From CAWGGS01 sp046704745 (GTDB lineage Bacteria > Desulfobacterota > Desulfobulbia > Desulfobulbales > Desulfocapsaceae), in the NCBI GenBank assembly GCA_046704745.1, contig JBJKRL010000067.1:1-64000 (forward strand): a DNA stretch of 64,000 bases, written 5' to 3'. Numbering within the stretch: the first letter of the stretch is position 1; the number at the start of each line of letters is the position of its first letter. A program made the translations under genes and the position numbers. The notes under the pieces were generated by a model. It was not told the origin of the DNA and searched no databases. It saw nothing but the letters and a program-made list of their open reading frames with translations. This document shows positions 7,851-16,822 of this stretch, one piece after another.

Positions 7851-8071
7851 TTCAATTTATCCCTGTTCTACTCGTTAATGTTCGATATTCCCTGAGCTTA
7901 ATGTCAATAAGGGCAGCATCACCATTTGGTTTAGCAGCAATAAGAGTCCGATTGCACGATTAGGCATCCCTAAACATTAGTGACTAATACCACTTTGTAA
8001 AGGATCATAAACGCTGGAATATTCTCAACCCTCAGGAAAATACAACGTATTGTAATCACGAACAAATAAGT

Positions 8072-9643
8072 CTATCTCCGACTTCGCGGCGGCGGGCCTG
8101 TCGCAGCTTCATCTTCGCTGATATAGCCGTCTCCGTTTCTGTCCAAATGCGAAAAAGCTTCTGCAGGCCCATCAAATTCCGAGCGTGAGACCCTGTTGTC
8201 GCCGTCTCTATCCAGCCTCTTAATAAACCGGGCCCCTCCCATTCCTCCTCTTCTCATCCGTGGACTATTTTGGAAGCCATCTTCCATTTGCCGGGCTTGA
8301 TTTCCATAGCGATCTTGACCCTCCATTTGAAATCGGTGACTGTTTCCCATGGATCCAGCGCTATTGCCAAGGACCCGCACCTTATTGGGATAGCGATCCT
8401 GACCGGTCTCTTCGATTCCGGAATGAGGAGTAACCGTGCCGCCCCGGACCAGACGGACATAGTTTTGCACCCGAACGGCATCGCCTTGAGGGCCATGTCC
8501 CAGATAGGCATTGCCTGTTTTGGGATCGCTTCGTTGGGCACCCGCCCCATGTACATCCATGATCCGGCCTCGCATCATACCGATTCCCCGGCCAAAGCAA
8601 ATATAGACTCCTGCATCCATTCTCCCGTCTTGATGGGTGGTGGATGTCCAATAAAATCCATAGTCCTTCTGCCTCGCTTCATTGGTAATGGGTGTTGCCT
8701 GAAAGACAGGGGCGATGGCTGCCGAGTCTGTGGTGGCAGGCGAGCGGGAATAGTCGACAATGTATTGCAACTCTTTGGCATTGGGCAAACGCCAGTCGCT
8801 GTATCCTGCATCTCGGGAATTTTTTGCATATTCCAGTGCCTGTTGCCAGTTCATGGGATGTGCTGAATCGTTTTTCATCCACATGAGACCGGTGGCCTTA
8901 TCCGTAACCGTACCATTACCGTTGTCGACAAAATGATTGGCCCCATACGCTGGGCCTCGAACATAACGGACGTAAAATTTTTTCTCTCCCCGCGGTCCCC
9001 GGTTTATGCCATTCGGATAGCCTTTGATCCGGCCATCGGCAAAATTGACCCCGAAAAGCGTAGGGTTTCCGTTCATGGTGGTGCTGACATACTTTGTAGT
9101 TGAAAGCCATTGGGCATCAATATAGCGTTCACCGATCTGGACGTTGCCGTAGCGAAAATCAAAATAATCCGTGTTGATGAACGGAACGGCATCCGAGGGA
9201 ACCCTGTTATATCCCTCTCTGCCCCGAAATCCGGTATCGCCGCTGAAGTTGATCAAAGAATACAGTTCCTTGATATTGGGCACCCGCCAGTCGGCATAGC
9301 CGCCCAGCGTCATCGTTTTCGCCTTCTTTTCCGCTTCCACCAGGCTGAGCTTGGTTTCGCTTACCGCCTTCGACCACATAAGCCCGGTTACCAGATCGGT
9401 AACCGTTCCGTCACCGTTGTCGTGATAACTTGGGGGATTGCTCAGGAAATTCCCGTCCTGGCCCCAGAACGGCTCACCTTTGGATGGGCATGATATTTGT
9501 CTGGAGTTGTCATAGCAGGCTGTCTGGCCGGTATCGACAATGGGGTCTGGAACAGTTGCCGCAGCTGTTTTGGCAGCCAAAAAACAGAAAAGGCCGCAGA
9601 AGAGACAGCCGAGTCTGGCAAACATGGTTTTCGATCTGATCAT
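8072..9643 (-). CDS. secreted DUF1566 protein with C-terminal EF-hands
   Basis: The protein has 523 residues; the start at 9643 is chosen because of GAGGAGG just upstream. A signal peptide ends near AKTAAA. Two DUF1566 (Lcl C-terminal type) domains follow, each with the signature NGDGTVTD/NGNGTVTD, TGLMW, DWRVPN/DWRLPN and KEL, at about residues 75-235 and 240-405. The extreme C-terminus carries two calcium-binding loops, DRDGDNRVSRSEF and DRNGDGYISEDEA. DUF1566 proteins are exported and often cell-surface. The next operon encodes a sensor kinase and a small EF-hand-like protein, suggesting a shared calcium or surface theme (inference). Confidence 0.85.
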   Translation of the reverse strand: MIRSKTMFARLGCLFCGLFCFLAAKTAAATVPDPIVDTGQTACYDNSRQISCPSKGEPFWGQDGNFLSNPPSYHDNGDGTVTDLVTGLMWSKAVSETKLSLVEAEKKAKTMTLGGYADWRVPNIKELYSLINFSGDTGFRGREGYNRVPSDAVPFINTDYFDFRYGNVQIGERYIDAQWLSTTKYVSTTMNGNPTLFGVNFADGRIKGYPNGINRGPRGEKKFYVRYVRGPAYGANHFVDNGNGTVTDKATGLMWMKNDSAHPMNWQQALEYAKNSRDAGYSDWRLPNAKELQYIVDYSRSPATTDSAAIAPVFQATPITNEARQKDYGFYWTSTTHQDGRMDAGVYICFGRGIGMMRGRIMDVHGAGAQRSDPKTGNAYLGHGPQGDAVRVQNYVRLVRGGTVTPHSGIEETGQDRYPNKVRVLGNSAGSMGNSHRFQMEGQDRYGNQARQMEDGFQNSPRMRRGGMGGARFIKRLDRDGDNRVSRSEFDGPAEAFSHLDRNGDGYISEDEAATGPPPRSRR

Positions 9644-9784
9644 GGGATACCTCCTCATACAATGGATTTGTCTTACACTGCACTTTATCTCTGAATTGAG
9701 GAGAAAGATTGAAGGAAGTAAGGAAATTCCATGGAGAAATTCTTGGTAAGCAGAGCTGAAGACGGATCTAGCGTGTCCCCCGGC

Positions 9785-10149
9785 CTATGATGGAAAATCA
9801 AATTTGTAGCCAACCCCGTAAACCGAATGGATAAGTTCAGCTTCTTTGTAGGTTTCCTCCATTTTTTTACGTAGATTTTTGATATGGGTATCAACCGTGC
9901 GGTCGGTGACGATTCTCCTGTCTTTGTAGATTTTATCAATAAGCTGGTCTCGGGAAAAGACCCTCCCCGGTGAATCGGCAAGGGTCTTGAGCAATCTGAA
10001 CTCAACAGGCGTTAGATCAAGAGGCATACCCGCAAGCACGGCAAGGTATTTCTCTTCATCAAGGCTCAGAAGTTCTCGAGATACTCTGCCAATACCTCGG
10101 CAAGCCGTTGCTCATCTTCAACCAGGAGAATCGATTGTCCGTCCTGCAT
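9785..10149 (-). pseudogene. BaeR-like response regulator with most of the receiver deleted
   Basis: Starting at the ATG at 10149, 15 nt after the kinase stop, the frame gives ILLVEDEQRLAEVLAEYLE, the start of a receiver, and hits TGA at 10066-10068. Immediately beyond, in another frame, the sequence resumes as SLDEEKYLAVLAGM and a full winged-helix DNA-binding domain (DLTPVEFRLLKTLADSPGRV ... VDTHIKNLRKK ... SVYGVGYKF). About 100 residues, including the phospho-acceptor Asp, are missing. The DNA-binding part could be made from an internal GTG near 10039 but could not be phosphorylated. Confidence 0.85.
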
Positions 10150-10164
10150 TTTTTATCCCTTACG

Positions 10165-11688
10165 TTAGCGGGGAAGAGTGATCGAGAGAGCCACTCCTCC
10201 CAGAGATGAAGCAGATGACATGATCGTCCCACCATGATCTTCGATTATGGTTTTACACAAGGAAAGACCAAGTCCCGAACCACCATGAGCCCGGCTTCGG
10301 GACTTGTCAACCCGATAGAATCGCTCGAATATGGCGCTGAGCTGGTCGTCGGATACCCCCGGGGCCGAATCTTCAATGACGATAGTGCAGTTCCTGCTAT
10401 TCATTTTTGTACGCATCCTGACGGTTCCCGGGCTGTCGGTATATCTAAACGAATTATTGAGCAGGTTGGAAAATACCTGCTGCATCCTATTGGGGTCACA
10501 ATAGACCGGACAATTTCCGTTAAGATCCTGTTCAAGAACGATATCTTTTTTGGCGAATAAGGTACTGTAGAGATCAAAGCATCTTTTGAGAAGGCCGACA
10601 ATGTCTGTCTTTTTTTTCTGATAAGTGAGGTTGCCCGAATCCGCAAGGGAGAGGTCGAAAAGATCGTCTATCGTATGGGACAATCCTCGAACACCCTTGT
10701 GAAGCGATTCGAGCCTGCGCTTGTCGCAGGGTCGTATGCCGTCCTGGATTGCCTCGATCTCCGCCTGAAGAACCGCCAGCGGGGTTCTCAACTCATGAGA
10801 GATATCAGCCATCATTGTCCTTCTCAGCTTTTCGTTTGCCTTCAACGTGGACGAGAGGGTGTTCACGTCTTCAATCAATTTATTGAATTCGTCATTGTCC
10901 CGCCACTGTATCGTATGATCAAGATTGCCCTGGGTGATTTTTCTTACCCCCTCAATGATGAGTGAAACAGGGTGGAGAATTGCTTTGCCAAGAGGAATTG
11001 AAACTAAAAGGGATATGAGAAAGGCAATGAACGCAGAAATGACCACTGCCCAAAACTGGGTCGAACGGAATTGGGCAGCTAGTCCTTGTTCCAGCCACGT
11101 TACACGCTCTACGCGTAGCCAGCCTATCACCCTGTCTTGCCGGTGCAAGGGTATGAGCAGGGCGTCTTTTGCGGTAGATTCCCTGCCAAAGACGATGTGG
11201 TGATCGCCATCCAGCAGGCTGAGTCGCCAATTGAGGCCCTCTGTATCCGTAGGTGGCCTGGGCATAGGTTCATTGGCATGTTCACGGGGCGGTGGGCTTA
11301 TGATGTTTCGTTGTGCAAAACGAAATGTTTCACGCCTATTGGGGCGTCTGCCTGATCGCTGATTCCTGAATGCCTTCGGATGTTCTTCCAGCCGAGTGAG
11401 CTTTAATGTAACTATGCTCGGCGATTCATGCTCCCATTTCTCTCCGGGCAGAAAATTGATAAACAGTCCCCAGGCTCTTACATTATGCTGGAGAAAATTC
11501 CAGGATCCTTTGTCGGCGAATGCCTGTTCCAGCGCCTTGGTAACGGGCTGCAATTCTGTAATTTCCACCTGCTTAAGATAATTGGTAAATCCACGATGGA
11601 AAAACCAGTACATGAGTGAAGCCATGACAGCAACGAGTATAAGATTGGCAACAAGCAGCGCAGCAAGTAGTTTTCGTTTAAAGCCCAT
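10165..11688 (-). CDS. BaeS-like sensor histidine kinase
   Basis: The protein has 507 residues: TM1 about 8-30, a periplasmic sensor of about 180 residues with an Arg/Pro-rich middle, TM2 about 212-234, and HAMP to about 285. HisKA carries MMADISHELRTPL (His298). The HATPase has the N box NLLNNSFRYTDS, the G1 box EDSAPGV and G2 GGSGLGLSLCK. All catalytic boxes look intact. It would autophosphorylate and pass phosphate to the regulator encoded next, but that gene is broken. It lies 3 nt after the EF-hand-like gene, in one operon. Confidence 0.92.
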   Translation of the reverse strand: MGFKRKLLAALLVANLILVAVMASLMYWFFHRGFTNYLKQVEITELQPVTKALEQAFADKGSWNFLQHNVRAWGLFINFLPGEKWEHESPSIVTLKLTRLEEHPKAFRNQRSGRRPNRRETFRFAQRNIISPPPREHANEPMPRPPTDTEGLNWRLSLLDGDHHIVFGRESTAKDALLIPLHRQDRVIGWLRVERVTWLEQGLAAQFRSTQFWAVVISAFIAFLISLLVSIPLGKAILHPVSLIIEGVRKITQGNLDHTIQWRDNDEFNKLIEDVNTLSSTLKANEKLRRTMMADISHELRTPLAVLQAEIEAIQDGIRPCDKRRLESLHKGVRGLSHTIDDLFDLSLADSGNLTYQKKKTDIVGLLKRCFDLYSTLFAKKDIVLEQDLNGNCPVYCDPNRMQQVFSNLLNNSFRYTDSPGTVRMRTKMNSRNCTIVIEDSAPGVSDDQLSAIFERFYRVDKSRSRAHGGSGLGLSLCKTIIEDHGGTIMSSASSLGGVALSITLPR

Positions 11689-11691
11689 CTG

Positions 11692-11976
11692 TCATTTCAA
11701 CTCGTCTTCGTGATTTTCCTCATTGTTTTTACTTTCAGAATAGCTGGACAGCTGTTCCCGGTCAACAGAGATTTCCCCTGTAATCTCTTTCCCTGTGATG
11801 GTTTTGATTCCTTTTTGCAAGACAAGATATTCGGATTCGGAAACAGCATGATCGGAGTTCTGATCAACTGCAGGGAAAACTCCCAGAGGATCTTTGTTCC
11901 TCTGACTTTCCGAGAGATGGGCCGACAGGCGGTTGCTGCAGTTTTTTATTTGGAATATAGGTTGTTGCCAGCTCAT
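11692..11976 (-). CDS. small EF-hand-like protein
   Basis: A 94-residue frame ending 3 nt before the kinase start. Near residue 37 it has an EF-hand-like loop, VDQNSDHAVSESEYLVLQKG, with Asp, Asn, Asp, Ser and Glu at calcium-ligand spacing, then a Ser/Glu/Asn-rich charged tail. There is no signal peptide in the frame as read, so the true start may have been lost or may lie upstream. Its neighbours (kinase, broken regulator, secreted EF-hand protein) suggest a calcium-linked signalling cassette. Confidence 0.45.
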   Translation of the reverse strand: MSWQQPIFQIKNCSNRLSAHLSESQRNKDPLGVFPAVDQNSDHAVSESEYLVLQKGIKTITGKEITGEISVDREQLSSYSESKNNEENHEDELK

Positions 11977-12260
11977 AAAAATGATTGTAACGGGTTGTCA
12001 GTTATACTGGAATTGCTGTCCATCTTAACTCTACGATGGGAATATGGAGAAAATATGAAGAATCATAAAAAAATAAGAAAAGGTCCGCAAACCAATTTTA
12101 GGGGGGGCTAAAAAATGTTCTGAACTTGCTTTGATTTTAAGAGTTCTTATTGTACACATTAATTGCCGTGTGCAATTTACACCCTCACAGATTTCCATGG
12201 ATAACCGACAGTACTATCAGTTGTAAATCAAGAAAATTTCCGGCACATGTAGGTGTACAA

Positions 12261-12461
12261 ATGAGTGAGAAAAATAATGGCTCTCATGTATGGGTAACAG
12301 ACAATGAAGGGCGAGGATATATATGCACAATTTTCAAAGGACCTGAAAACAAACGTGACTTCGGTACACTCTCTAAAACCGAAATGAAATCCTGCAAGCT
12401 CGTCAATAACTGCTCAGGGAAATACTCGTTGGAAAATCTTCAAAATCTTAAAATATGGTAA
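12261..12461 (+). CDS. small hypothetical protein
   Basis: A 66-residue frame starting MSEKNNGSHVWVTDNEGRGY, followed by ICTIFKGPENKRDF. The content is protein-like and hydrophilic with two cysteines near the end. The ribosome-binding site is poor. I do not recognise it. It stands alone in a long non-coding stretch just before a dispersed-repeat array. Confidence 0.4.
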   Translation: MSEKNNGSHVWVTDNEGRGYICTIFKGPENKRDFGTLSKTEMKSCKLVNNCSGKYSLENLQNLKIW

Positions 12462-12670
12462 AAGCTCATACGAGCTGATGAAAAGTGGACAGGACAAGAT
12501 AATAGTATGCCTCACAATTAAGTATAGCTTTTAACGACAGATCGCCATCCTTGCACAGGGCTAAACAAGATAGCATGTTTATCTTTCCGTCTTTCTGTCT
12601 TTTGGCCCTGGATTCTCCCTCTTGACAGCCCTGAGGTTGGTCAGCCCAGGTTTTAATTTTTTAAATAGTT

Positions 12671-13030
12671 GCCATCTGAAAACGGCGCTTTTCTCCTAAC
12701 TCGTTTCCATCCGAAAATGGCGCTTTTCACCTAACTCGTCGTTGCGTTCAAAATTTTATCCTCGGAGGTAAGCGAAGACTCCGATATCAATTATATGCCT
12801 GCGGTAAAATTCTTCGCACGTCTAGATTTAGAAGAAAATCCCTCGTTTCGGGATGGAAACTAACTCGTCGTTGTGCTGTCATATTTAATCTTCGGAGGTA
12901 TGCACCCTCCGGGCATAAACTCTGTCTGACTCCGATATTAGGTATATGCCTCCGGTTAAATTTGCCATCGCGTCTAGATTTAGAAGAGGTAAGCGAAGAC
13001 TCCGAAGTCCCTCGTTTCAGGATGGAAACG
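12671..13030 (+). repeat. dispersed repeat family I, copy B (tandem units)
   Basis: Two or more tandem units of family I. The left side has two successive blocks of the CCATCYGAAAAYGGCGCTTTTC and CTAACTCG type, about 37 nt apart. It continues through CCTCGGAGGTAAGCGAAGAC and CTAGATTTAGAAG, ending with GGGATGGAAAC near 12860. A second full unit then runs to CAGGATGGAAAC near 13029. The GGAGG...CCTCCGG and GAGG...ACTCCG parts can form short hairpins. No cas genes are near and the units are not CRISPR-like in length. Confidence 0.8.
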
Positions 13031-13322
13031 AAATAGATTGATGCGTATTCACAAATTTATGTGAGCAAACCCTTCCGTATTGAAAAACTGCTGGCTCGGA
13101 CCATAATGGTCTTAAGGCGTGTTTCGGGCAACAGTCTAAATCTCATGCAGATGGCTGCCATCGATAAATCTGTAGAATATCCGTGCGAAACATTGCCGTC
13201 CGCGTATTTGTGGTTAGGGTAGTAGTAGGGTGATAAGGGTTTAAAACTGGTAGACAATCTTTTATCGCTTCCAGAAAAAAATGAGGCATCAATTATCACT
13301 GAACCTTGATGGGAGAAAATCC

Positions 13323-14420
13323 ATGAGCGATGACATCTTTATGACCCATTGGGTCTTACTCCAGACATATACGGCCACCGATCAATACGTTGCAATCAAT
13401 AAATTCAATGGTCAGGCATGGTCTTTTCGTACCAACGATCCCAAAAGCGAGGGTTGGTTCCACTGGCTGATCGTTCCGACACCGGATGGCAAGGGATATT
13501 GGCTGTTTAATCGCCTGGCACAGGGTGAGTCGGGTGAATGCCTTACGCTTCCGAAAGGCAAAAATGTTTTTGGACAGTGGAAGTTCATTGGGGAGCCGCG
13601 GCAGACTTTTGAGCTTCGGCGGAGAAATGACAACAACATAGCGACATTGATTTGCCAAGAAAATCACGAGGCGCTGTCGACCCGTTGGGACGCGGCGACC
13701 TTCACCTGGAAGTATATTGCTGATGACGACCAGCAAAAACTTCGTATCGTCAAAGCAGTACCGCTCGATTTGCCGAGTTTTCCTGAAATCGAGGGTGAAC
13801 CAGGGGCGCTTGACCGGGATCTGCTGCAGGTTGAATCGTTTGAAGGTGGCGTGCCGGATGAAACTCCACGGCGGGTGGTTGGCACCGAGCTTATAGCCTT
13901 TCCCGGCGTCAATGACGGTCAGCCGATCGGCGACCGTATGAAGTACTCGCCCTACTATCTTTTGGTTCGTGAAAATTACTGGGCGCTGTCATTTGATGAG
14001 GAGTACTCGGGGGCTGGTGAGAATGAGAAGACCTTCGAATGGGAGATCGGCATCCAGACCACATCTTTAACTTCGCTTGAGGAAGTTGTTAACATTCAAG
14101 TCGGAGTAGACGCCGCTTACAAGAAGGGAAGCAAGTCAGGGCCGGGATGGTCGGCCGGTATCAGTGCATCGTATCAACGAGGTACGACATGGCGAAGAAC
14201 CGATTCAGTTGAGCGCTACGAAAGGCAGAAGGGGAAGGCGGTGAGGCGGTTTCAGGAAGGCAAGCGCGTGCGCGTGGCCTGTTGGCACCTTGTCAATCTC
14301 TATACCCTCAAGCACCGCAGTGGCGAGGTAGTCGGACAAATTGCATCGATCGAACCGGCGATTGCAGTTGAACGCGCTTATCCTGCTATCGATGCTCCTG
14401 TTGATGTCTTTTCCTCTTGA
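13323..14420 (+). CDS. unrecognised two-part protein, possibly lectin plus pore-forming-like domain
   Basis: The protein has 365 residues; the ATG at 13323 has GGGAG upstream, unlike the ATG at 13281. The first about 145 residues have Trp-rich, beta-trefoil-like repeats (WVLLQTYTATDQYVAINKFN, GYWLFNRLAQGESGECL, WKYIADDDQQKLRIV). The second half (about 185-350) begins SPYYLLVRENYWALSF and continues with alternating polar/hydrophobic strands rich in Ser, Thr and Gly, as in aerolysin-type toxins. There is no signal peptide. It is flanked by repeat family I and a non-coding stretch, suggesting acquisition. The lectin/toxin reading is inference; I do not recognise a family. Confidence 0.65.
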   Translation: MSDDIFMTHWVLLQTYTATDQYVAINKFNGQAWSFRTNDPKSEGWFHWLIVPTPDGKGYWLFNRLAQGESGECLTLPKGKNVFGQWKFIGEPRQTFELRRRNDNNIATLICQENHEALSTRWDAATFTWKYIADDDQQKLRIVKAVPLDLPSFPEIEGEPGALDRDLLQVESFEGGVPDETPRRVVGTELIAFPGVNDGQPIGDRMKYSPYYLLVRENYWALSFDEEYSGAGENEKTFEWEIGIQTTSLTSLEEVVNIQVGVDAAYKKGSKSGPGWSAGISASYQRGTTWRRTDSVERYERQKGKAVRRFQEGKRVRVACWHLVNLYTLKHRSGEVVGQIASIEPAIAVERAYPAIDAPVDVFSS

Positions 14421-15429
14421 ACAACAGATTTAGAGGGAAAACAATATACTCAACTTTCCGGGTTGTGGTAATAATTTGGAATACTATCCAATTTGGGGGT
14501 CTTCCTGCAGTTAATTCACAAGGAGCCAGAATCCAGGAGTCAGAATTCATGAGAAAACCCTTTAAAATCAAGTAATCTGGATGCTGGCTCCTGGCTCCTG
14601 GCTCCTGAATTCTTTCCAGCAGACAACTTGTCTGTTTATCACCTCGAAATTGCAACAAAAATACCAAGCCGGAAAGTTGAAAATATACTTATCTAGCAAT
14701 TTCGGAAGTACGTTGAGCAAGGAAAAACATAGTGACTTGCTGTGACGGCACCGGCAAAGAATACGGAAAAAACAACAAGGACAGATAACCTTTTTCACGA
14801 TCCTGGTGTGGAGACAGATGGTTGGAAGTATAAGGAATCAACCGGCAACCTACGTTCTATGATATAAGGGGCTATGGATCATTCTCGGTTAAACGTATCA
14901 GGAAAATACCATAAAAGTCGCAGATTCATTTAAGCGGCGTCAAACGGATGAAAAACAAGGCAAAATCGCTCAAACCCAAAAACCTACCGGAGGAGTGTTC
15001 GCTTGTGGAGTGATCGGGGAGCTATCAATAGAAACGATATCGGGCAAGTCTTGTCTTTGTATCTTGACTCAAATATATATCCTCCTCACTGGTCGACTCC
15101 TCGGCAAAGAAGAACTCATCATCTTTATGTAAGGTAATAGAGTGGGTTGCAGCCCTACAAGGAACCTGTTATACAAGCCGTGTTTATATATAGCGGCATA
15201 AGTGCGATCCATCTCACCCTGCCGCGTTGCTCGCTGAAGTGTCTACTCACGTACTCCCGTGCAGCATGCGTGGGCTCCTCGCTCGCCTCCTTGCCTGATG
15301 AGCGCCTAGCACTCATGTCGCTATGTAGAGCAGGAAAAGATGCTCGGTAAAAACAACAATGTTTTTTGGGCAATTATTTCTTATAATAGGCAAAATTATA
15401 CCGGGAGTCTCAAAAGAGACGGCTTAACA
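14421..15429. other. long gap with short GC-rich repeats and repeat family II
   Basis: About 1 kb without a credible gene. It holds a small CTGGCTC tandem (three units, about 14583-14604) facing a partly complementary GGAGCCAG/CCAGGAG stretch at about 14520-14545, then AT-rich sequence, then family II copy 1 (15191-15329). Frames present are short and lack ribosome-binding sites. It may be the scar of a lost gene. Confidence 0.5.
15191..15329 (+). repeat. dispersed repeat family II, copy 1
   Basis: About 140 nt that match 25743-25878 closely in the same orientation. Shared blocks include AAGTGCGATCCATCTCACC, GTGGGCTCCTCGCTCG, CTCCTTGCCTGATGAGCGCC and ATGTCGCTATGTAG. It is richer in GC than its surroundings. 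Neither copy carries a plausible gene of its own. It ends about 100 nt before the hypothetical gene at 15430. Confidence 0.8.
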
Positions 15430-15672
15430 ATGACGATCTACAAATCTAAATCAGGGCAGACAGCCTTGAAAGTGAATAACGAGATTACTTCAATATTCTG
15501 TTTATGTTACCGCCTGGAAGGTCATGAATGGCATCATGTCGGCGACACTGAACCTTTCGACCCTTATACAAAAGACGATGTCCTTGAAGGTATACCTGTT
15601 GATATGGTAGAGCAGCTGGACAAACAGGAATTCGATCTATCAAAAAGCCTGTCAGAGATAAATGAAGATTAA
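15430..15672 (+). CDS. hypothetical protein
   Basis: An 80-residue frame (start at 15430; a longer reading from 15340 runs through sequence with no ribosome-binding site). It reads MTIYKSKSGQTALKVNNEIT, SIFCLCYRLEGHEWHHVGDT and an acidic tail ending SLSEINED. It looks like a small soluble protein. Family unknown. It lies upstream of the O-methyltransferase on the same strand but 130 nt away. Confidence 0.5.
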   Translation: MTIYKSKSGQTALKVNNEITSIFCLCYRLEGHEWHHVGDTEPFDPYTKDDVLEGIPVDMVEQLDKQEFDLSKSLSEINED

Positions 15673-15802
15673 TTTTCCTAGCATGTTGGAGTTACCACGA
15701 GAATTGGGCTAGATCTTGAAAGAAAATGGGATTAGATGGTTATCTAATAAAATCATATTGTTTTTTTGAAATACTTTTTTTCGTCCTGATTAAAAGAGGG
15801 CT

Positions 15803-16804
15803 ATGATGAACGCAAAGCACACATCCGATTCCATCTTACAGACATCGCGAGCTTTCCAGGAGAGCCGTATCCTCCTGAGCGGAGCGGAACTTGATTTGTT
15901 TACCTTACTCGCCCACAAGCCCTTAAGCGCTGCGGCAGTGGCGGCGAAACGAAATACCGATATTCGGGGGATAACCATTCTGCTTGATGCCCTAAGCGCC
16001 CTCGGCTATTTGAATAAGACTGATGGGCTTTACCAGACTGAGCCTTCGGCAGCTCTTCTCCTTTCCGCCGATGCCCCGGAGTCGTTGCTGCCGGTTATTC
16101 TGCACCAAGGACGGGTGTGGCAGAGCTGGTCGCGAATCACAGACATCGTTTCAGGAAACATCACGGCAAGTATGAACAAAACCGGCGCGTTGGCCAAAGG
16201 AAGCGTTGAGTCTTTTATCGGTGCCATGCATGTGATTGCGTCGAAAAAGGCGCCGGACGTCGTGGCGGCCATAGAGCCTGGCGAAGCTCGGAGGCTTTTG
16301 GATGTTGGCGGTGGCTCCGGTACGTACACCCTTGCCTTTCTGGCTGCGGTTCCGGAGATGCGGGCAACCTTGTTTGATTTGCCGTCGGTGATCGAAATGG
16401 CCAGGAAACGGGTGCACGACGCAGGCGTGGAAGACCGTACCAGCCTGGTATCCGGTGATTTTTACAAAGATCCGCTGCCGTCGGGGCATGATTTGGCGCT
16501 TCTTTCAGCCATCATCCATCAGAACAGTCTGGAAGAAAACAAGGCGCTCTACCAGAGGATCCATGACGCTCTTGATCCGGGCGGGCGGATTGTGGTGCGC
16601 GATTATGTCATGTCCTCCAATCGGACCGAACCATTGGATGGTGCAATGTTTGCGGTAAATATGTTGGCAGGAACCCGGGGAGGGAACACGTATACCTATG
16701 AAGAGATCGAGGACGGCCTGACCTCGGTCGGTTTTCACCGTATCCGTCTGATCCAGAGGCAATTCATGTTTTCTCTGGTTGAAGGCTTCAAAAAAATAAA
16801 TTGA
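15803..16804 (+). CDS. SAM-dependent O-methyltransferase (methyltransferase_2 type)
   Basis: The protein has 333 residues. The N-terminal dimerisation/winged-helix half (FQESRILLSGAELDLFTLLA, ITILLDALSALGYL) and the C-terminal Rossmann half (RRLLDVGGGSGTYTLAFL at about 164-181, LFDLPSVIEMA, then a PGGRIVVRDYVM strand) match small-molecule O-methyltransferases of the acetylserotonin/hydroxyneurosporene type. These methylate hydroxyls on aromatic or polyketide-like compounds. The usual catalytic His is plausibly in SAIIHQNS. It ends 18 nt before asnB, so the two probably share a transcript; a small-molecule modification role is inference. Confidence 0.88.
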   Translation: MMNAKHTSDSILQTSRAFQESRILLSGAELDLFTLLAHKPLSAAAVAAKRNTDIRGITILLDALSALGYLNKTDGLYQTEPSAALLLSADAPESLLPVILHQGRVWQSWSRITDIVSGNITASMNKTGALAKGSVESFIGAMHVIASKKAPDVVAAIEPGEARRLLDVGGGSGTYTLAFLAAVPEMRATLFDLPSVIEMARKRVHDAGVEDRTSLVSGDFYKDPLPSGHDLALLSAIIHQNSLEENKALYQRIHDALDPGGRIVVRDYVMSSNRTEPLDGAMFAVNMLAGTRGGNTYTYEEIEDGLTSVGFHRIRLIQRQFMFSLVEGFKKIN

Positions 16805-16822
16805 TTATAAAGAGAAGAAGAG

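Noticed and set aside
10066..10068. TGA in the response regulator as another selenocysteine codon
   Set aside because: The downstream continuation lies in a different frame and about 100 receiver residues are absent, which is a deletion.
12671..13030. Possible CRISPR array because of repeated GTTTCCATCC/GGATGGAAAC ends
   Set aside because: Spacings are irregular (about 37 to 170 nt), the blocks between are themselves repeated elsewhere, and no cas genes are present.
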